Below are positions 44,266 through 54,142 of a stretch of DNA of 64,000 bases, piece by piece. Source of the DNA: Chitinophagales bacterium (lineage in GTDB: Bacteria; Bacteroidota; Bacteroidia; Chitinophagales; JADJOU01); assembly GCA_030832185.1 (NCBI GenBank), contig JAURJQ010000009.1:1-64000 (forward strand), read 5' to 3'. The translations under genes and the position numbers were made by a program. The stretch's first letter is position 1. Each line of letters starts with the position of its first letter. Below the pieces are notes generated by a model that worked only from the letters and a program-made list of their open reading frames with translations, searched no databases and was not told the origin of the DNA.

Positions 44266-44934
44266 ATGTATCGCTTCGGCTTTTTATGTATATATTTTCT
44301 TAGCTCATACAACAGCCTATGGGCGCAGCAGGAAATATACAACTATCCAGGCAGCAGCAATACAATAGGAACCCTATGCAGATATTTTCAGACTCAGGAA
44401 GACTTTCTCCAAAATAAAAATGCAGATTCTGCGGTATTGGCTATTAATATGATCAGCGAATTTTCATTCGATGTCCAAGCATTTTTAGATAAGCCTGAAC
44501 GCTGGGAAATTAATGATTTGTTCTGTATCATAACTGCTCTGGACACCTTATATAATCTCAAAAGCTATGGAAAAAGACCCCGATATAGTAAACGTTTTAT
44601 TCAAGATAGTTTCCATATACTCTTCCTTCCGAAAGAAAATAATTCTATGCTTGCCTATGGCATGCTCGGAGGAGCTTTAGGTGTTGCAATAGCCTCTGGA
44701 TCATACAATTCTTCCATGCGCACCAATTTGGCAGACCATACGATATTAGCGGTGAATAAGAATTCTGGTAAAAAAATATATATCACAAAACAAGATCTAC
44801 GCTATAATCTCAAATCACTCCGAGATGAGAAAATTATCGAAGCCTTCAAAGCCGAAAAAGAATACACTCTCGAAGTTATGCTAAAATATTTCCAATACTT
44901 TATGGTGAATAAGGGCAAAATCGAATTTAAATAA
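44266..44934 (+). CDS. Exported protein of unknown family
   Basis: 222 codons from the ATG at 44266, nine bases after the dehydrogenase stop codon. A signal peptide (about residues 1-20, ending in LWAQQ) directs export. The mature part has a short hydrophobic glycine-rich segment (LAYGMLGGALGVAIASGSY near 128-146) that could be a membrane helix, and basic and acidic helices after it. I do not recognise the family. The closeness to the dehydrogenase suggests one transcript. Confidence 0.6.
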   Translation: MYRFGFLCIYFLSSYNSLWAQQEIYNYPGSSNTIGTLCRYFQTQEDFLQNKNADSAVLAINMISEFSFDVQAFLDKPERWEINDLFCIITALDTLYNLKSYGKRPRYSKRFIQDSFHILFLPKENNSMLAYGMLGGALGVAIASGSYNSSMRTNLADHTILAVNKNSGKKIYITKQDLRYNLKSLRDEKIIEAFKAEKEYTLEVMLKYFQYFMVNKGKIEFK

Positions 44935-45076
44935 CCAAAGTGACTCTGCCCTTCTCTATTATATATTTGCTTGAGTTGTTCGTTATCCTCAAGAGTTTTT
45001 AAGTTAACTCAACTCTATCCAACAATTTTATTTAAAGAAAGTCAAGACTTGCTTTAAAGCATCAGTGTATTAGTTC

Positions 45077-45658
45077 TTATGGACTATACAGTAAACTCAA
45101 AAAAGGCAAAATAATCAAGCAATCAATTAAGGCTTTTTTTAACTGGCTTGATGTTCTATCGTAAAAGATGGAGATTAATAAAAGGTAAATAAATAGAAAT
45201 AAATCTAGTGGGCTGGGTTCCCAGCGAGACCATAAATGCATGACTAAAATCCATACAAGCGCTATGACTAAATTTTTCAAATAAGGAATATGCCGAATAA
45301 AAAAATAGTCTAATCCGAAGAGACCTAGGCAAGTCAATGTAATATAGTCGAGGTGTGTATCAGAGTTTTCTATGTTTTTTATCCATAAAAAGCCCCCGAG
45401 AGCTATAGAGCCAATAGTGGCAAAAATCACCTCTGTGAGATTTTCTGAAATCCATTTAAGTCTTTCATCATACATCGCTTTTTGATAGTCGGTCACATAA
45501 ATTATATTACAAAAATTGTAATAAGACCAAGAAGCTAAAAAGATAAGGATAGCTTGAGAACCCTGTTGATTATAAAAATAAAAACAGAGTGCCGCAATCA
45601 GCGCTATATGTATATTACCATACACATATATCTTGGCTATTTTCTTTAGCATCTCCAT
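45077..45658 (-). CDS. Multi-pass membrane protein, UbiA-like
   Basis: 193 codons with six or seven predicted membrane helices. The pattern NFCNIIYVTDYQKA near residues 48-61 and the segment RHIPYLKNLVIALVWILV near 123-140 resemble the small UbiA-like prenyltransferase relatives of Bacteroidota. The full Asp-rich NDxxDxxxD motif of active prenyltransferases is not present, so activity is doubtful. It is transcribed after the DUF2461 gene, with 29 bases between. Confidence 0.5.
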   Translation of the reverse strand: MEMLKKIAKIYVYGNIHIALIAALCFYFYNQQGSQAILIFLASWSYYNFCNIIYVTDYQKAMYDERLKWISENLTEVIFATIGSIALGGFLWIKNIENSDTHLDYITLTCLGLFGLDYFFIRHIPYLKNLVIALVWILVMHLWSRWEPSPLDLFLFIYLLLISIFYDRTSSQLKKALIDCLIILPFLSLLYSP

Positions 45659-45687
45659 ATAATATGTTTTAAAAAGATGGATCTTTA

Positions 45688-46350
45688 TTAATCACGCATA
45701 GCTCTGCGTAAAAATTGATTAATTTCATAACCATGGCTGAAGCAAGTGGCAGCTTTTTTAATAAAATCTTTTTGCAGTACCTCTTTATTGTCAAATTCCC
45801 TCCAGAAATAGAATTGTTTATTGTAGATATAATCCGAATCTGCTGCCCAGTTTTTGATGTCTTTAGGTAATATCTTGGAACGCTCACCTTGTATATCACC
45901 AAAAGTATTTTTAAATTTTTTATCACTCAAAATTTGATGAAACTCATCGGTATTGTAATAAATCTCTGACCTTATTTTATATAGTTTTTCTGGAGACGGG
46001 CACCATGCTCCACCAGCTATATAGCTCTTATCAGCACCCATCTCTAGATAATATCCTGGATCTTCGTGATCCTTTTTTCCATTCAGAGAGTAGGCTACTG
46101 AGCGATTATTCTTATAAGGTGCTTTGTCTTTGGAGAATCTTATGTCCTTATTGATACGAAAAATATTTTTCTTAAAATCACCCTGAATTTCACCATCGAA
46201 ATGGCCCAAAGCATTTCCTAATTCCTGCACGAAAAGTTCGAATGGCTTTTTGACATCTACCTCATAGCGCTGCCTATGAATATCAAACCAATCTTTATTA
46301 TTATTTTTGCTCAAGTCTTTTAAAAAGGTAAAGAAATTATTTGTCAGCAT
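45688..46350 (-). CDS. DUF2461 family protein
   Basis: 220 codons. The family marks are FLKDLSKNNNKDWFDIHRQRYE near residues 9-30, FRINKDIRFSKDKAPYK near 64-80, and GYYLEMGADKSYIAGGAWCP near 100-119. DUF2461 proteins are cytoplasmic, about 220 residues long and of unknown function. It is the middle gene of a - strand run between a methyltransferase and a membrane protein. Confidence 0.88.
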   Translation of the reverse strand: MLTNNFFTFLKDLSKNNNKDWFDIHRQRYEVDVKKPFELFVQELGNALGHFDGEIQGDFKKNIFRINKDIRFSKDKAPYKNNRSVAYSLNGKKDHEDPGYYLEMGADKSYIAGGAWCPSPEKLYKIRSEIYYNTDEFHQILSDKKFKNTFGDIQGERSKILPKDIKNWAADSDYIYNKQFYFWREFDNKEVLQKDFIKKAATCFSHGYEINQFLRRAMRD

Positions 46351-46370
46351 ATCGGCTTATTTTCTAAATT

Positions 46371-47144
46371 CTAATGTATGGTAAAATACTGTTTTGGACT
46401 ATGATTATTTACTTTGAATAAAACACCTATTCGCCCATAATCGACAACATAATTGAAGTCAGCATGCTGGCTAGCCTGCAGCCATGCCTTATACATTTCT
46501 GGGCTCCATCGAATATCATCTAGAATCACCGCAGCATTCTCTGCCAAGGCGGGCATAATTAACTCTATATAGTGCAGCGTAGATTCTAATTTATGATCTC
46601 CATCTATAAATACGAAGTCAACACTACTCAATTCGTTTATAACAATAGGTAAAGTCTTATCGAAATTCCCATTCACGAAATTTACAATATGAGCTGGATA
46701 CCATAGATTAAACAACTCTTTAGACTTATCTATTGCTATGGGATTAGCATCTATTGTTGTTCCTTTGATTATAGAATTTGATGAGTATATATATGCTGTA
46801 CTTACACCGAATGAGGTACCTAATTCTATGAAAGTTTTCGCTTGAATATAGGCTGAAGTGGCCAATAATACTTTGCCATATAAATCCGTAATTGATGTTT
46901 TTAAATAGCGAGCAGAAATGTTTGTAAGATTAATTTTTCCAAAATCTATAAACTTAAATTCTGAATTATCGTTCTCTAAGGAATTTCTATAATTTTTAAT
47001 TGAAGTGATTTCGACTGCTAGCCCCAACTTAATAGCATTTATCCATTCAAAAATAAATGGGGAGTGAATGTATAAATCAGACTGAGCCTTATAATAATAT
47101 TTGGCATAGGAAACTAAACGAAAAAATAATGTGGTTAAGTTCAT
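46371..47144 (-). CDS. SAM-dependent O-methyltransferase-like protein
   Basis: 257 codons. Motif I is FIELGTSFGVSTAYIYS near residues 104-120; the acidic residue after strand 2 is in TTIDANPIAIDKSKELF; VDFVFIDGDHKLESTLHYIE near 181-200 and AAVILDDIRWSPEM near 210-223 are typical of O-methyltransferase and CmcI-type enzymes, with Asp residues that often bind a metal. The substrate is unknown. The N-terminal 50 residues are helical and without clear motif. Confidence 0.8.
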   Translation of the reverse strand: MNLTTLFFRLVSYAKYYYKAQSDLYIHSPFIFEWINAIKLGLAVEITSIKNYRNSLENDNSEFKFIDFGKINLTNISARYLKTSITDLYGKVLLATSAYIQAKTFIELGTSFGVSTAYIYSSNSIIKGTTIDANPIAIDKSKELFNLWYPAHIVNFVNGNFDKTLPIVINELSSVDFVFIDGDHKLESTLHYIELIMPALAENAAVILDDIRWSPEMYKAWLQASQHADFNYVVDYGRIGVLFKVNNHSPKQYFTIH

Positions 47145-47258
47145 ATCGCGCTATAATTATCGCAGTTAGGCAACGTCTATGATTAGTTTACTTTTAACCA
47201 TAAATGTTATAAAACTCCAATTTTATAGATAAAATATTATTATAAGTAAATTGAAAGA

Positions 47259-48626
47259 CTAGTTTTCCCCTCGCTTAAGATTGAACTTTTCTATTTTATT
47301 GTACAAATGTGAGCGCTGAATATCTATTTCATCAGCAGTTTTACTAACATTCCAGTTAAACTGGGCTAGTTTATATTCTATAAACTGCTTTTCAATATGC
47401 TCTTTGAAATCTTGAAACTTAGGATATTGGTCAAAGACCTCTGAGTTTAATGCATTGGAAAATTGAACACCCTTATAAGCATAATTTTGAACGTCCTCTT
47501 CCGTGATTTTTGCTCCACCCAATATGATTAACCGCTCTATAACATTACGCAATTCTCTTACATTACCTGTCCATTCATAATCTTGAAGCATTTTTAGAGC
47601 ATAGGGTGTGATTGTTTTGATAGGTATTCCTTGGCTCAAACATACCTCTTCACAAAACTGCTCTGCTAGCATGGGTATATCGTCTTTACGCTCATTAAGT
47701 GTAGGAACATGAATGAGTATAACACTTAGCCTGTGGTACAAATCCATACGAAAATTACCCACGGATATTTCATGGTTAATTTTCTTATTGGTAGCCGCTA
47801 TCACTCTCACATCTATATTAATATCTTTATCTCCACCTATTCGATTGATTTTAGCCTCCTGAAGTGCTCGTAGAACTTTTGACTGGGCAGCTTGGTCCAT
47901 ATCCCCTATTTCATCTAGGAATAATGTACCTCCATGCGCTAGTTCAAACTTTCCTTTACGCTGATTGATCGCTGAGGTAAACGATCCTTTTTCATGCCCA
48001 AATAATTCACTTTCAATAAGTTCATTTGGTATAGCAGCGCAGTTAACTTCTACAAAAGGACCTTTGCTTCTATGACTTTTTTCATGAATCCAGCGAGCTA
48101 CCAATTCTTTGCCCGTTCCATTTTCCCCAGTAATTAAAACTCGGGCATCTGTTGGAGCTACTTTTTCTATTGTATTTTTTATTTTTTTAATACTTATACT
48201 TTCTCCAGTTATTATAGTTGATTGTTCTATTCTACGCTTCAGTACTTTAGTTTCTTCATTTAGCACCTTATTTTCCATTGCGTTTTTCACTGTAATAAGC
48301 AACTTATTCATATCAGGTGGCTTAGAAATATAATCAAAAGCTCCCATCTCCACAGATTCGATGGCCGATTCTACATTACTATGTCCTGAAATCATAATGA
48401 ACTTAGGAGGTATATCGAGCAATTGAGCTCTGGATAGAAGCTCTTTGCCATCCATCTTTGGCGTTTTGATGTCACATATGACTAAATCATAATCATCATC
48501 TTTGATCATACTAAGTCCCTCTTGACCATTTTCAGCGGTATGTACATCATATCCTTCGAATTCTAAAATTTGCTTCAAAGAATTTCGAATACTTTTTTCA
48601 TCATCAACTATGAGAATTAATGCCAT
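47259..48626 (-). CDS. NtrC-family sigma-54-dependent response regulator
   Basis: 455 codons in three domains. The receiver domain (1-120) has phosphorylation site Asp52 in VICDIKTP. The AAA+ domain (about 138-370) has Walker A GENGTGKE at 167-174, the sigma-54 loop as GSFTSA at 214-219 instead of GAFTGA, and Walker B TLFLDEIGD at 234-242. The C-terminal Fis-type helix-turn-helix covers about 415-450 (NVSKTADEIDIQRSHLYNKIEKF). It activates sigma-54 promoters. No histidine kinase is adjacent; it lies eight bases downstream of lepB on the same strand. Confidence 0.92.
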   Translation of the reverse strand: MALILIVDDEKSIRNSLKQILEFEGYDVHTAENGQEGLSMIKDDDYDLVICDIKTPKMDGKELLSRAQLLDIPPKFIMISGHSNVESAIESVEMGAFDYISKPPDMNKLLITVKNAMENKVLNEETKVLKRRIEQSTIITGESISIKKIKNTIEKVAPTDARVLITGENGTGKELVARWIHEKSHRSKGPFVEVNCAAIPNELIESELFGHEKGSFTSAINQRKGKFELAHGGTLFLDEIGDMDQAAQSKVLRALQEAKINRIGGDKDINIDVRVIAATNKKINHEISVGNFRMDLYHRLSVILIHVPTLNERKDDIPMLAEQFCEEVCLSQGIPIKTITPYALKMLQDYEWTGNVRELRNVIERLIILGGAKITEEDVQNYAYKGVQFSNALNSEVFDQYPKFQDFKEHIEKQFIEYKLAQFNWNVSKTADEIDIQRSHLYNKIEKFNLKRGEN

Positions 48627-48634
48627 TTTAAATT

Positions 48635-50305
48635 TTATTTACCAGGTGTATAATGTTTGGAAACTAAGTTTAATAGTCTATCCCAGCGCACTTTTTTATT
48701 GATACCATCCCAGCTAAAAAAGATAATGAAAGGTTTACCTACAATATGGTCTTCTGGCACAAAACCCCATGAGCGAGAGTCTTGAGAATTATGACGATTA
48801 TCTCCCATCATAAAGTAATAGTCCATTTTAAACGTATAGGTTGTGGATGGTTTATCATTGATGTAAATCACGTTATTTTTTACAACCAATTTATTACCTT
48901 CATAGATCTGTATAATGCGCTCATACATAGATAGATTCTCTTTTCCAATCGCTACAGTTCTTCCTTTTTTAGGTATAACTATTGGTCCGTATTCATCTAC
49001 AGACCACTTATAGTATCTCTTATCATGTGGAAAATTAAAATTGGTCAAATCGGGGGCAGGATTATAAACAAGGACAATCGAATCTACATAAACAAGTTTT
49101 TTAATTTCTGCTAATGTATTAATGTCTGTATGCACTGTCAGAAAATTAGAACCGTCCAGAAAATTAAAACTTTGCTCCGTATTAATTCTTAGTTTTTCAA
49201 AATCAGATTTTATTTCATCCCTATTGCCACTTTGCATTTTAGAAGGGTTATATCGCACAAAGTATGATGTCTGCTGCTTCGGCGCCACATATGCTTCTTT
49301 ACTATTTATAAATAATTTTCCTTTTCTTACTTCCAAGGTATCACCGGGTATAGCTACACAACGTTTAACATAATGATCTCTTTTATCAACCGGTCTGGAA
49401 GTTAATGTAAAATCCTTACCAGATTTTAAATATTCTCTGCCTAACTGATTCACATTATCTATATATTCTTGAGATTGCTTATATTCATCTGTCATATTAG
49501 TATTCATCTCATTGGCAAATTGAGTTCCTATACCATTGATTAGCGTCAAATAAGGCATAGCACTCTGATGCTCTTGCGTCACAGTATCTCCTTCGGGGAA
49601 ATTAAATACTACGAGGTCATTGCGCTTGATATCAGTAAGTTTAGGAAGACGTATATAAGGTATTTTTATCCAATCTACATATGAGTTGATAGTACTACTG
49701 CCTTTAGTCAGTGGCATGGTATTTTGTACTAAAGGGAAAGACAGAGGGGTATTAGGCATTCTCATACCATAGCTAAATTTATCTACAAAAAGGAAGTCTC
49801 CAACTAAGAGCGTTCCCTCAAGTGATGAGGTAGGAATAGTAAAGGCCTCAAATACGAAGAAGCGTATTAGCATAGCGGCAGATAATGCGAAGGTAATAGT
49901 ATCTGTCCATTCACGGAGAGGATTGGACTTTGGTTTGCGAAATTTTTCGCCTTCTATCTCTCCTTGTGGTCCGAAGTATTTAGGGCTAAGCTCCCTCTTC
50001 CAGAAGATGTAAGGAAAAAAGAAGGATCCTCCTAGAATACCGAGATAATGACTTTTGAAATCGTAAATCCTGTGAGCATCTAATAATTCAGACAATATGG
50101 AAACCGCTGCAATAACATTCGCTCCTGGGATAAAAAACCAAACTATAAATGACTTTTTCTGACCCGTCAGTTTGATGAGTTCTAATTTATTAACAAATGG
50201 AAGAAAGGCCTTCCAAGGCTCTATTCCTATTTTCTTGAAGAAGAAATAAAGGCCAGTGTGTATACCGATAACAGTTAACACATAATAAGTGATTAAAAAA
50301 TACAT
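48635..50305 (-). CDS. lepB: Signal peptidase I, long Bacteroidota form
   Basis: 556 codons. Two or three N-terminal membrane helices (residues 1-20, 50-72 and about 85-103) precede the catalytic domain. Ser161 in [11 protein letters not shown] is the nucleophile; the general-base Lys is in [11 protein letters not shown] near residue 311; [18 protein letters not shown] near the C-terminus is the conserved box E. Between the first two catalytic boxes there is an insertion of about 130 residues, as in other Bacteroidota LepB proteins. It removes signal peptides from exported proteins on the periplasmic side. Confidence 0.92.
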   Translation of the reverse strand: MYFLITYYVLTVIGIHTGLYFFFKKIGIEPWKAFLPFVNKLELIKLTGQKKSFIVWFFIPGANVIAAVSILSELLDAHRIYDFKSHYLGILGGSFFFPYIFWKRELSPKYFGPQGEIEGEKFRKPKSNPLREWTDTITFALSAAMLIRFFVFEAFTIPTSSLEGTLLVGDFLFVDKFSYGMRMPNTPLSFPLVQNTMPLTKGSSTINSYVDWIKIPYIRLPKLTDIKRNDLVVFNFPEGDTVTQEHQSAMPYLTLINGIGTQFANEMNTNMTDEYKQSQEYIDNVNQLGREYLKSGKDFTLTSRPVDKRDHYVKRCVAIPGDTLEVRKGKLFINSKEAYVAPKQQTSYFVRYNPSKMQSGNRDEIKSDFEKLRINTEQSFNFLDGSNFLTVHTDINTLAEIKKLVYVDSIVLVYNPAPDLTNFNFPHDKRYYKWSVDEYGPIVIPKKGRTVAIGKENLSMYERIIQIYEGNKLVVKNNVIYINDKPSTTYTFKMDYYFMMGDNRHNSQDSRSWGFVPEDHIVGKPFIIFFSWDGINKKVRWDRLLNLVSKHYTPGK

Positions 50306-50496
50306 AATTTATACCTTTCTTTTGTATTGTTTTGTGGACAAATTTGTGAAAAAATAAATTAAACAGACTATATATTTTTATGCCTGCTTCATTCTGAACA
50401 CTTAATAAGCAGTCCAAAGATAGATTTTGTTGGCTAATTTTAAATTTTATTAACTAGTATATAAATAAAAATCTAAAACGTAAATTTCAATGCTAA

Positions 50497-53400
50497 CTAT
50501 ACCTCATAATCCGCTTGCGCTATCTTGTTCATCCTGATATTATGTTTCCATTTACTCACCAAGTAAAACATCACAGGCACCATTACTAAAGTAAGAACCG
50601 TAGCATAAGTTAAACCAAAAATAATGGTCCAAGCCAAAGGTCCCCAGAAGATAACATTATCGCCACCTAGATAGATATGTGGATTCAAATCAGTAAGGAA
50701 GGTGAAAAAATTAAAATTAAGACCTATCGCTAGCGGTATCAAGCCTAAGACTGCCGTAGTAGCTGTCAATAAAACTGGTCTCAAACGAGAACGACCTGCC
50801 TCGACTATGCAGGTTACAAATTGATCCACAGGAATATCTTCATGGGTAGCTAGATTTAACTCCGCTTTTTTCTTATCGAGTAATAAGATAAAAAAGTCCA
50901 TGAGGACTATTCCGTTTTTTACGACCACACCAACCAGAGATATAATACCCATCATAGTCATTAAAATCACAAAATCCATTTGAGCTAAAGTAAGTCCAAA
51001 GAAAACACCAGAGAAACTCAATAAAACAGTAGCCATGATAATAAACGTCTTGGAGGTGGAATTGAATTGTAACACTATAATCAAGGTTACTCCAAATAAG
51101 GCTAATAATAAGGCTCTATTGAGGAAATTTTGATTCTTATCTTGCTCCTCTTGTTCACCGGAAAAACCAAAATTCATTTTGGCAGGTAATTTATACACCT
51201 TCAACTCATTCTTAATTTCTGACATAATTTCATTCGCATTATATCCATCTAAAAGATTGGAATATACTGTCATGATTCGATTCCCACCTTTATGGTTTAT
51301 TTGATTAAATGTATAGGTCTGCTCAGAACGCGCTAGCGTAGCCATAGGTATTTGGATCATTTGCCCGTTCATTTGATTTCGAAATGTGATGGGTTGATTT
51401 AAAATCAAACTTTCATCTTTTCTTTGATTATCATTCAATCGCATCATGATTTTATAATTATCATCTCCCTCTTTATAAGTAGAAATTTCCTGACCATAAA
51501 GAGCACGACGTAAATTAAAACCTACCATACCAGTGGAAGCCATTAAGTTTCCCGCCAACGTTCTATCGATTGACATCTTCAATTCAGGTTTATCTTTATT
51601 GATATCTACAGATAATTGCTCTATCCCTGGGATTCTTTTCGAATTAATAAAATCTATTACCTTTTTACTTTCTGCTAACATCTGATCGTAGTCTTCACCT
51701 TGCAATTCGATACTTATCGGATAGCCTACAGGAGGGCCATTATTATCCTTTTCTATCGTTACCTTCGCTCCAGGTATGGGCTTAATATTAGCACGTAAAT
51801 CATTCAATATTTCTTGACTATTGACACCTTTTCGATCCTTAAACTCTTGGAATAAAACAGTAACCTTTCCCTTAAATGGCGTCTCAGAACTATTGCCCAT
51901 GTCTACCTTTGGATTTCCAGCACCTTCCCCTACTTGAGTAACCACCGATTGTACTAAAAATTTAGGTTCTGATTCATGTCCTTTTTTATATTTGTTTAGA
52001 ATAGATAGGACTTGTTTTTCCACCTGTTTAGTGGCCTCATTCGTCTTTTCTATAGGTGTACCTTGCGGATACTCAATATAAACTATATTTTGGTTAGGTA
52101 TATTATCTGGGAAAAACCATATATCACGTGGGAAAACACCAAACACCATTAAAGAAAGTAAGAGCAGCCATACAATAGAATATAAGGCTATTTGAGGTTT
52201 CGAAAAACTGGCATCTTTTCTCTTTATCATCCATGCAATAGGCAATATCAATAAACCAAAAATCACAGTCAATATGGCGGACTTATATCGCTTATCTTCA
52301 AATATCCAAGTTAATTTTCTTGCATACCAATTTTCAAATCTAGGAAATTTGTCATGCTGAAATGATTGTGTCGCATTGTAAATATATTTATGGTATAACC
52401 ATAAAAATCCAATAAGTAAAAAGCTTAAATGTCCTATTGCTCTGAGAATTCCACTATCTTTTATCCAACCTGGAATGGCAAATAATAACCCAATTAACAG
52501 TAAAAACTTAGAATATTTTTTAAGGCTTTTAAAAGAAATATTTTCATCTTTCAATTTCATAAATCCACCTGTCATGGAGGCATTGATAATCATAGCGACA
52601 ATAAGCGATGCACCCAGAACCACAGAGAGTGTGGCGGGAAAATAAATCATAAATTTACCCATAGTACCAGGCCAAAGACCCAAAGGAAAAAAGGCCGCCA
52701 GGGTTGTAGCCGTGGAGGAAATCACCGGCCACGCTATTTCACCAATTCCAATTTTGGATGCGGTGATCCTATCCATACCTTTTTGCATATTCGCAAATAC
52801 ATTATCTACTACCACAATACCGTCATCGACCAGCATACCCAAGCCCATCACAAGAGCAAATAGGACCATAGTATTCAATGTCACACCAAAGGCATCGAGA
52901 AATGCAAAGGCCATTAACATAGATAAAGGAATAGCAGATCCTACAAAAAGTGAATTTCTAAGACCCATGGTGAACATGAGTACAAGCATTACGAGGACAA
53001 TTCCAAATATAATATGATTTGACAATTCATCTACGGCATGCTCTACACGCGAAGATTGATCTCCAGTGTATTCTATAGATATATCTCCTGGAATATCTTC
53101 CTTCTTTAATTCGGCAACTTTTTCCTTTACTTTTTCTATAGCATGAATCATATTTGTCCCAGATCGCTTCTTTACATTGATCATGACGACTTCTTCTCCT
53201 GATTCACGTGCAAAGGTAGAGCGTTCTTTTTCTTTAAACTGCACATTAGCTATATCACGCAACATCACTGAACCCCCAAATGACTTTACAACAATATTAT
53301 TCAGTTCATTTGGAGAATCAAATTCTCCAATAACTCTTATATTAGATTTCTTACCACTATTCTCAATATTTCCACCCGAAATAGTCATATTCTCTCCCTG

Positions 53401-54057
53401 CACAGCGCGCTGTACATCGTCAAAACTAACAGCCGCGCCAGCCATTTTGAATAGATCCAAGGCTATTTCCACCTCCTTTTCTCCTACGCCTAATATTTCT
53501 ACTTTTTTTATTTCTGATATATTTTCTACATCATCTTTAATGATTTTAGCATAGTCTTTTAGTGTTTGCGCGGGATAATCTCCCTTTAGATTGATATTTA
53601 AAATTGCTACCTCTTCAGCGATATTGATATTAAAAATAGTCGGTTCTACCTTCCCTCCATTATCCATTTTTGGCCAGTCATTGCCAGACTTTACTATATC
53701 TACTTCATCTTTTGTTTTCTGCTTTGCTTGTTCCAACGTATGTTTATCATCAAATTCTGCTACGATAAGCGAAAAGTCCTGAAAGGAACTCGAAGTCACC
53801 TTTGTCACTCCAGATAGATTTTTAATTTTCTTTTCAAGAGGATCTGTTACTAATTTTTCTACATCTTCTGCTGCGTTGCCTGGATAGATTGATGAAATAA
53901 AAATTTTATTCTCAATGATCTCTGGAAAGTCTTCTCTCGGCATAGTAACATAGGCGATAGTCCCTAGCAATACTATAGCAAAGGTAATAATGTAAACCGT
54001 AACACGATTGTCGACTGCCCAGGATGATATTCCGAATTCTTTTGGAATGAAGCTCAT
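50497..54057 (-). CDS. RND-family efflux transporter permease with central insertion
   Basis: 1186 codons, about 140 longer than usual AcrB-type proteins. The first membrane helix (about 18-38), the porter domain (PREDFPEI, YPGNAAEDVEKLV) and the helix bundle at about 340-500 (with GMLVDDGIVVVDNVF, the proton-relay motif) match the family. Residues about 500-650 hold extra hydrophobic segments, four where a normal protein has one. The second half repeats the plan (GVVVKNGIVLMDFF near 1060). It is the last gene of the efflux operon. Confidence 0.92.
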   Translation of the reverse strand: MSFIPKEFGISSWAVDNRVTVYIITFAIVLLGTIAYVTMPREDFPEIIENKIFISSIYPGNAAEDVEKLVTDPLEKKIKNLSGVTKVTSSSFQDFSLIVAEFDDKHTLEQAKQKTKDEVDIVKSGNDWPKMDNGGKVEPTIFNINIAEEVAILNINLKGDYPAQTLKDYAKIIKDDVENISEIKKVEILGVGEKEVEIALDLFKMAGAAVSFDDVQRAVQGENMTISGGNIENSGKKSNIRVIGEFDSPNELNNIVVKSFGGSVMLRDIANVQFKEKERSTFARESGEEVVMINVKKRSGTNMIHAIEKVKEKVAELKKEDIPGDISIEYTGDQSSRVEHAVDELSNHIIFGIVLVMLVLMFTMGLRNSLFVGSAIPLSMLMAFAFLDAFGVTLNTMVLFALVMGLGMLVDDGIVVVDNVFANMQKGMDRITASKIGIGEIAWPVISSTATTLAAFFPLGLWPGTMGKFMIYFPATLSVVLGASLIVAMIINASMTGGFMKLKDENISFKSLKKYSKFLLLIGLLFAIPGWIKDSGILRAIGHLSFLLIGFLWLYHKYIYNATQSFQHDKFPRFENWYARKLTWIFEDKRYKSAILTVIFGLLILPIAWMIKRKDASFSKPQIALYSIVWLLLLSLMVFGVFPRDIWFFPDNIPNQNIVYIEYPQGTPIEKTNEATKQVEKQVLSILNKYKKGHESEPKFLVQSVVTQVGEGAGNPKVDMGNSSETPFKGKVTVLFQEFKDRKGVNSQEILNDLRANIKPIPGAKVTIEKDNNGPPVGYPISIELQGEDYDQMLAESKKVIDFINSKRIPGIEQLSVDINKDKPELKMSIDRTLAGNLMASTGMVGFNLRRALYGQEISTYKEGDDNYKIMMRLNDNQRKDESLILNQPITFRNQMNGQMIQIPMATLARSEQTYTFNQINHKGGNRIMTVYSNLLDGYNANEIMSEIKNELKVYKLPAKMNFGFSGEQEEQDKNQNFLNRALLLALFGVTLIIVLQFNSTSKTFIIMATVLLSFSGVFFGLTLAQMDFVILMTMMGIISLVGVVVKNGIVLMDFFILLLDKKKAELNLATHEDIPVDQFVTCIVEAGRSRLRPVLLTATTAVLGLIPLAIGLNFNFFTFLTDLNPHIYLGGDNVIFWGPLAWTIIFGLTYATVLTLVMVPVMFYLVSKWKHNIRMNKIAQADYEV

Positions 54058-54142
54058 TATTTTCTATTTTTAATTTAAAACTAACCGATTTTCTTAAAGA
54101 CCTTTTTTCGATAAGTACTAATATTATTGACTAATCAGTACA

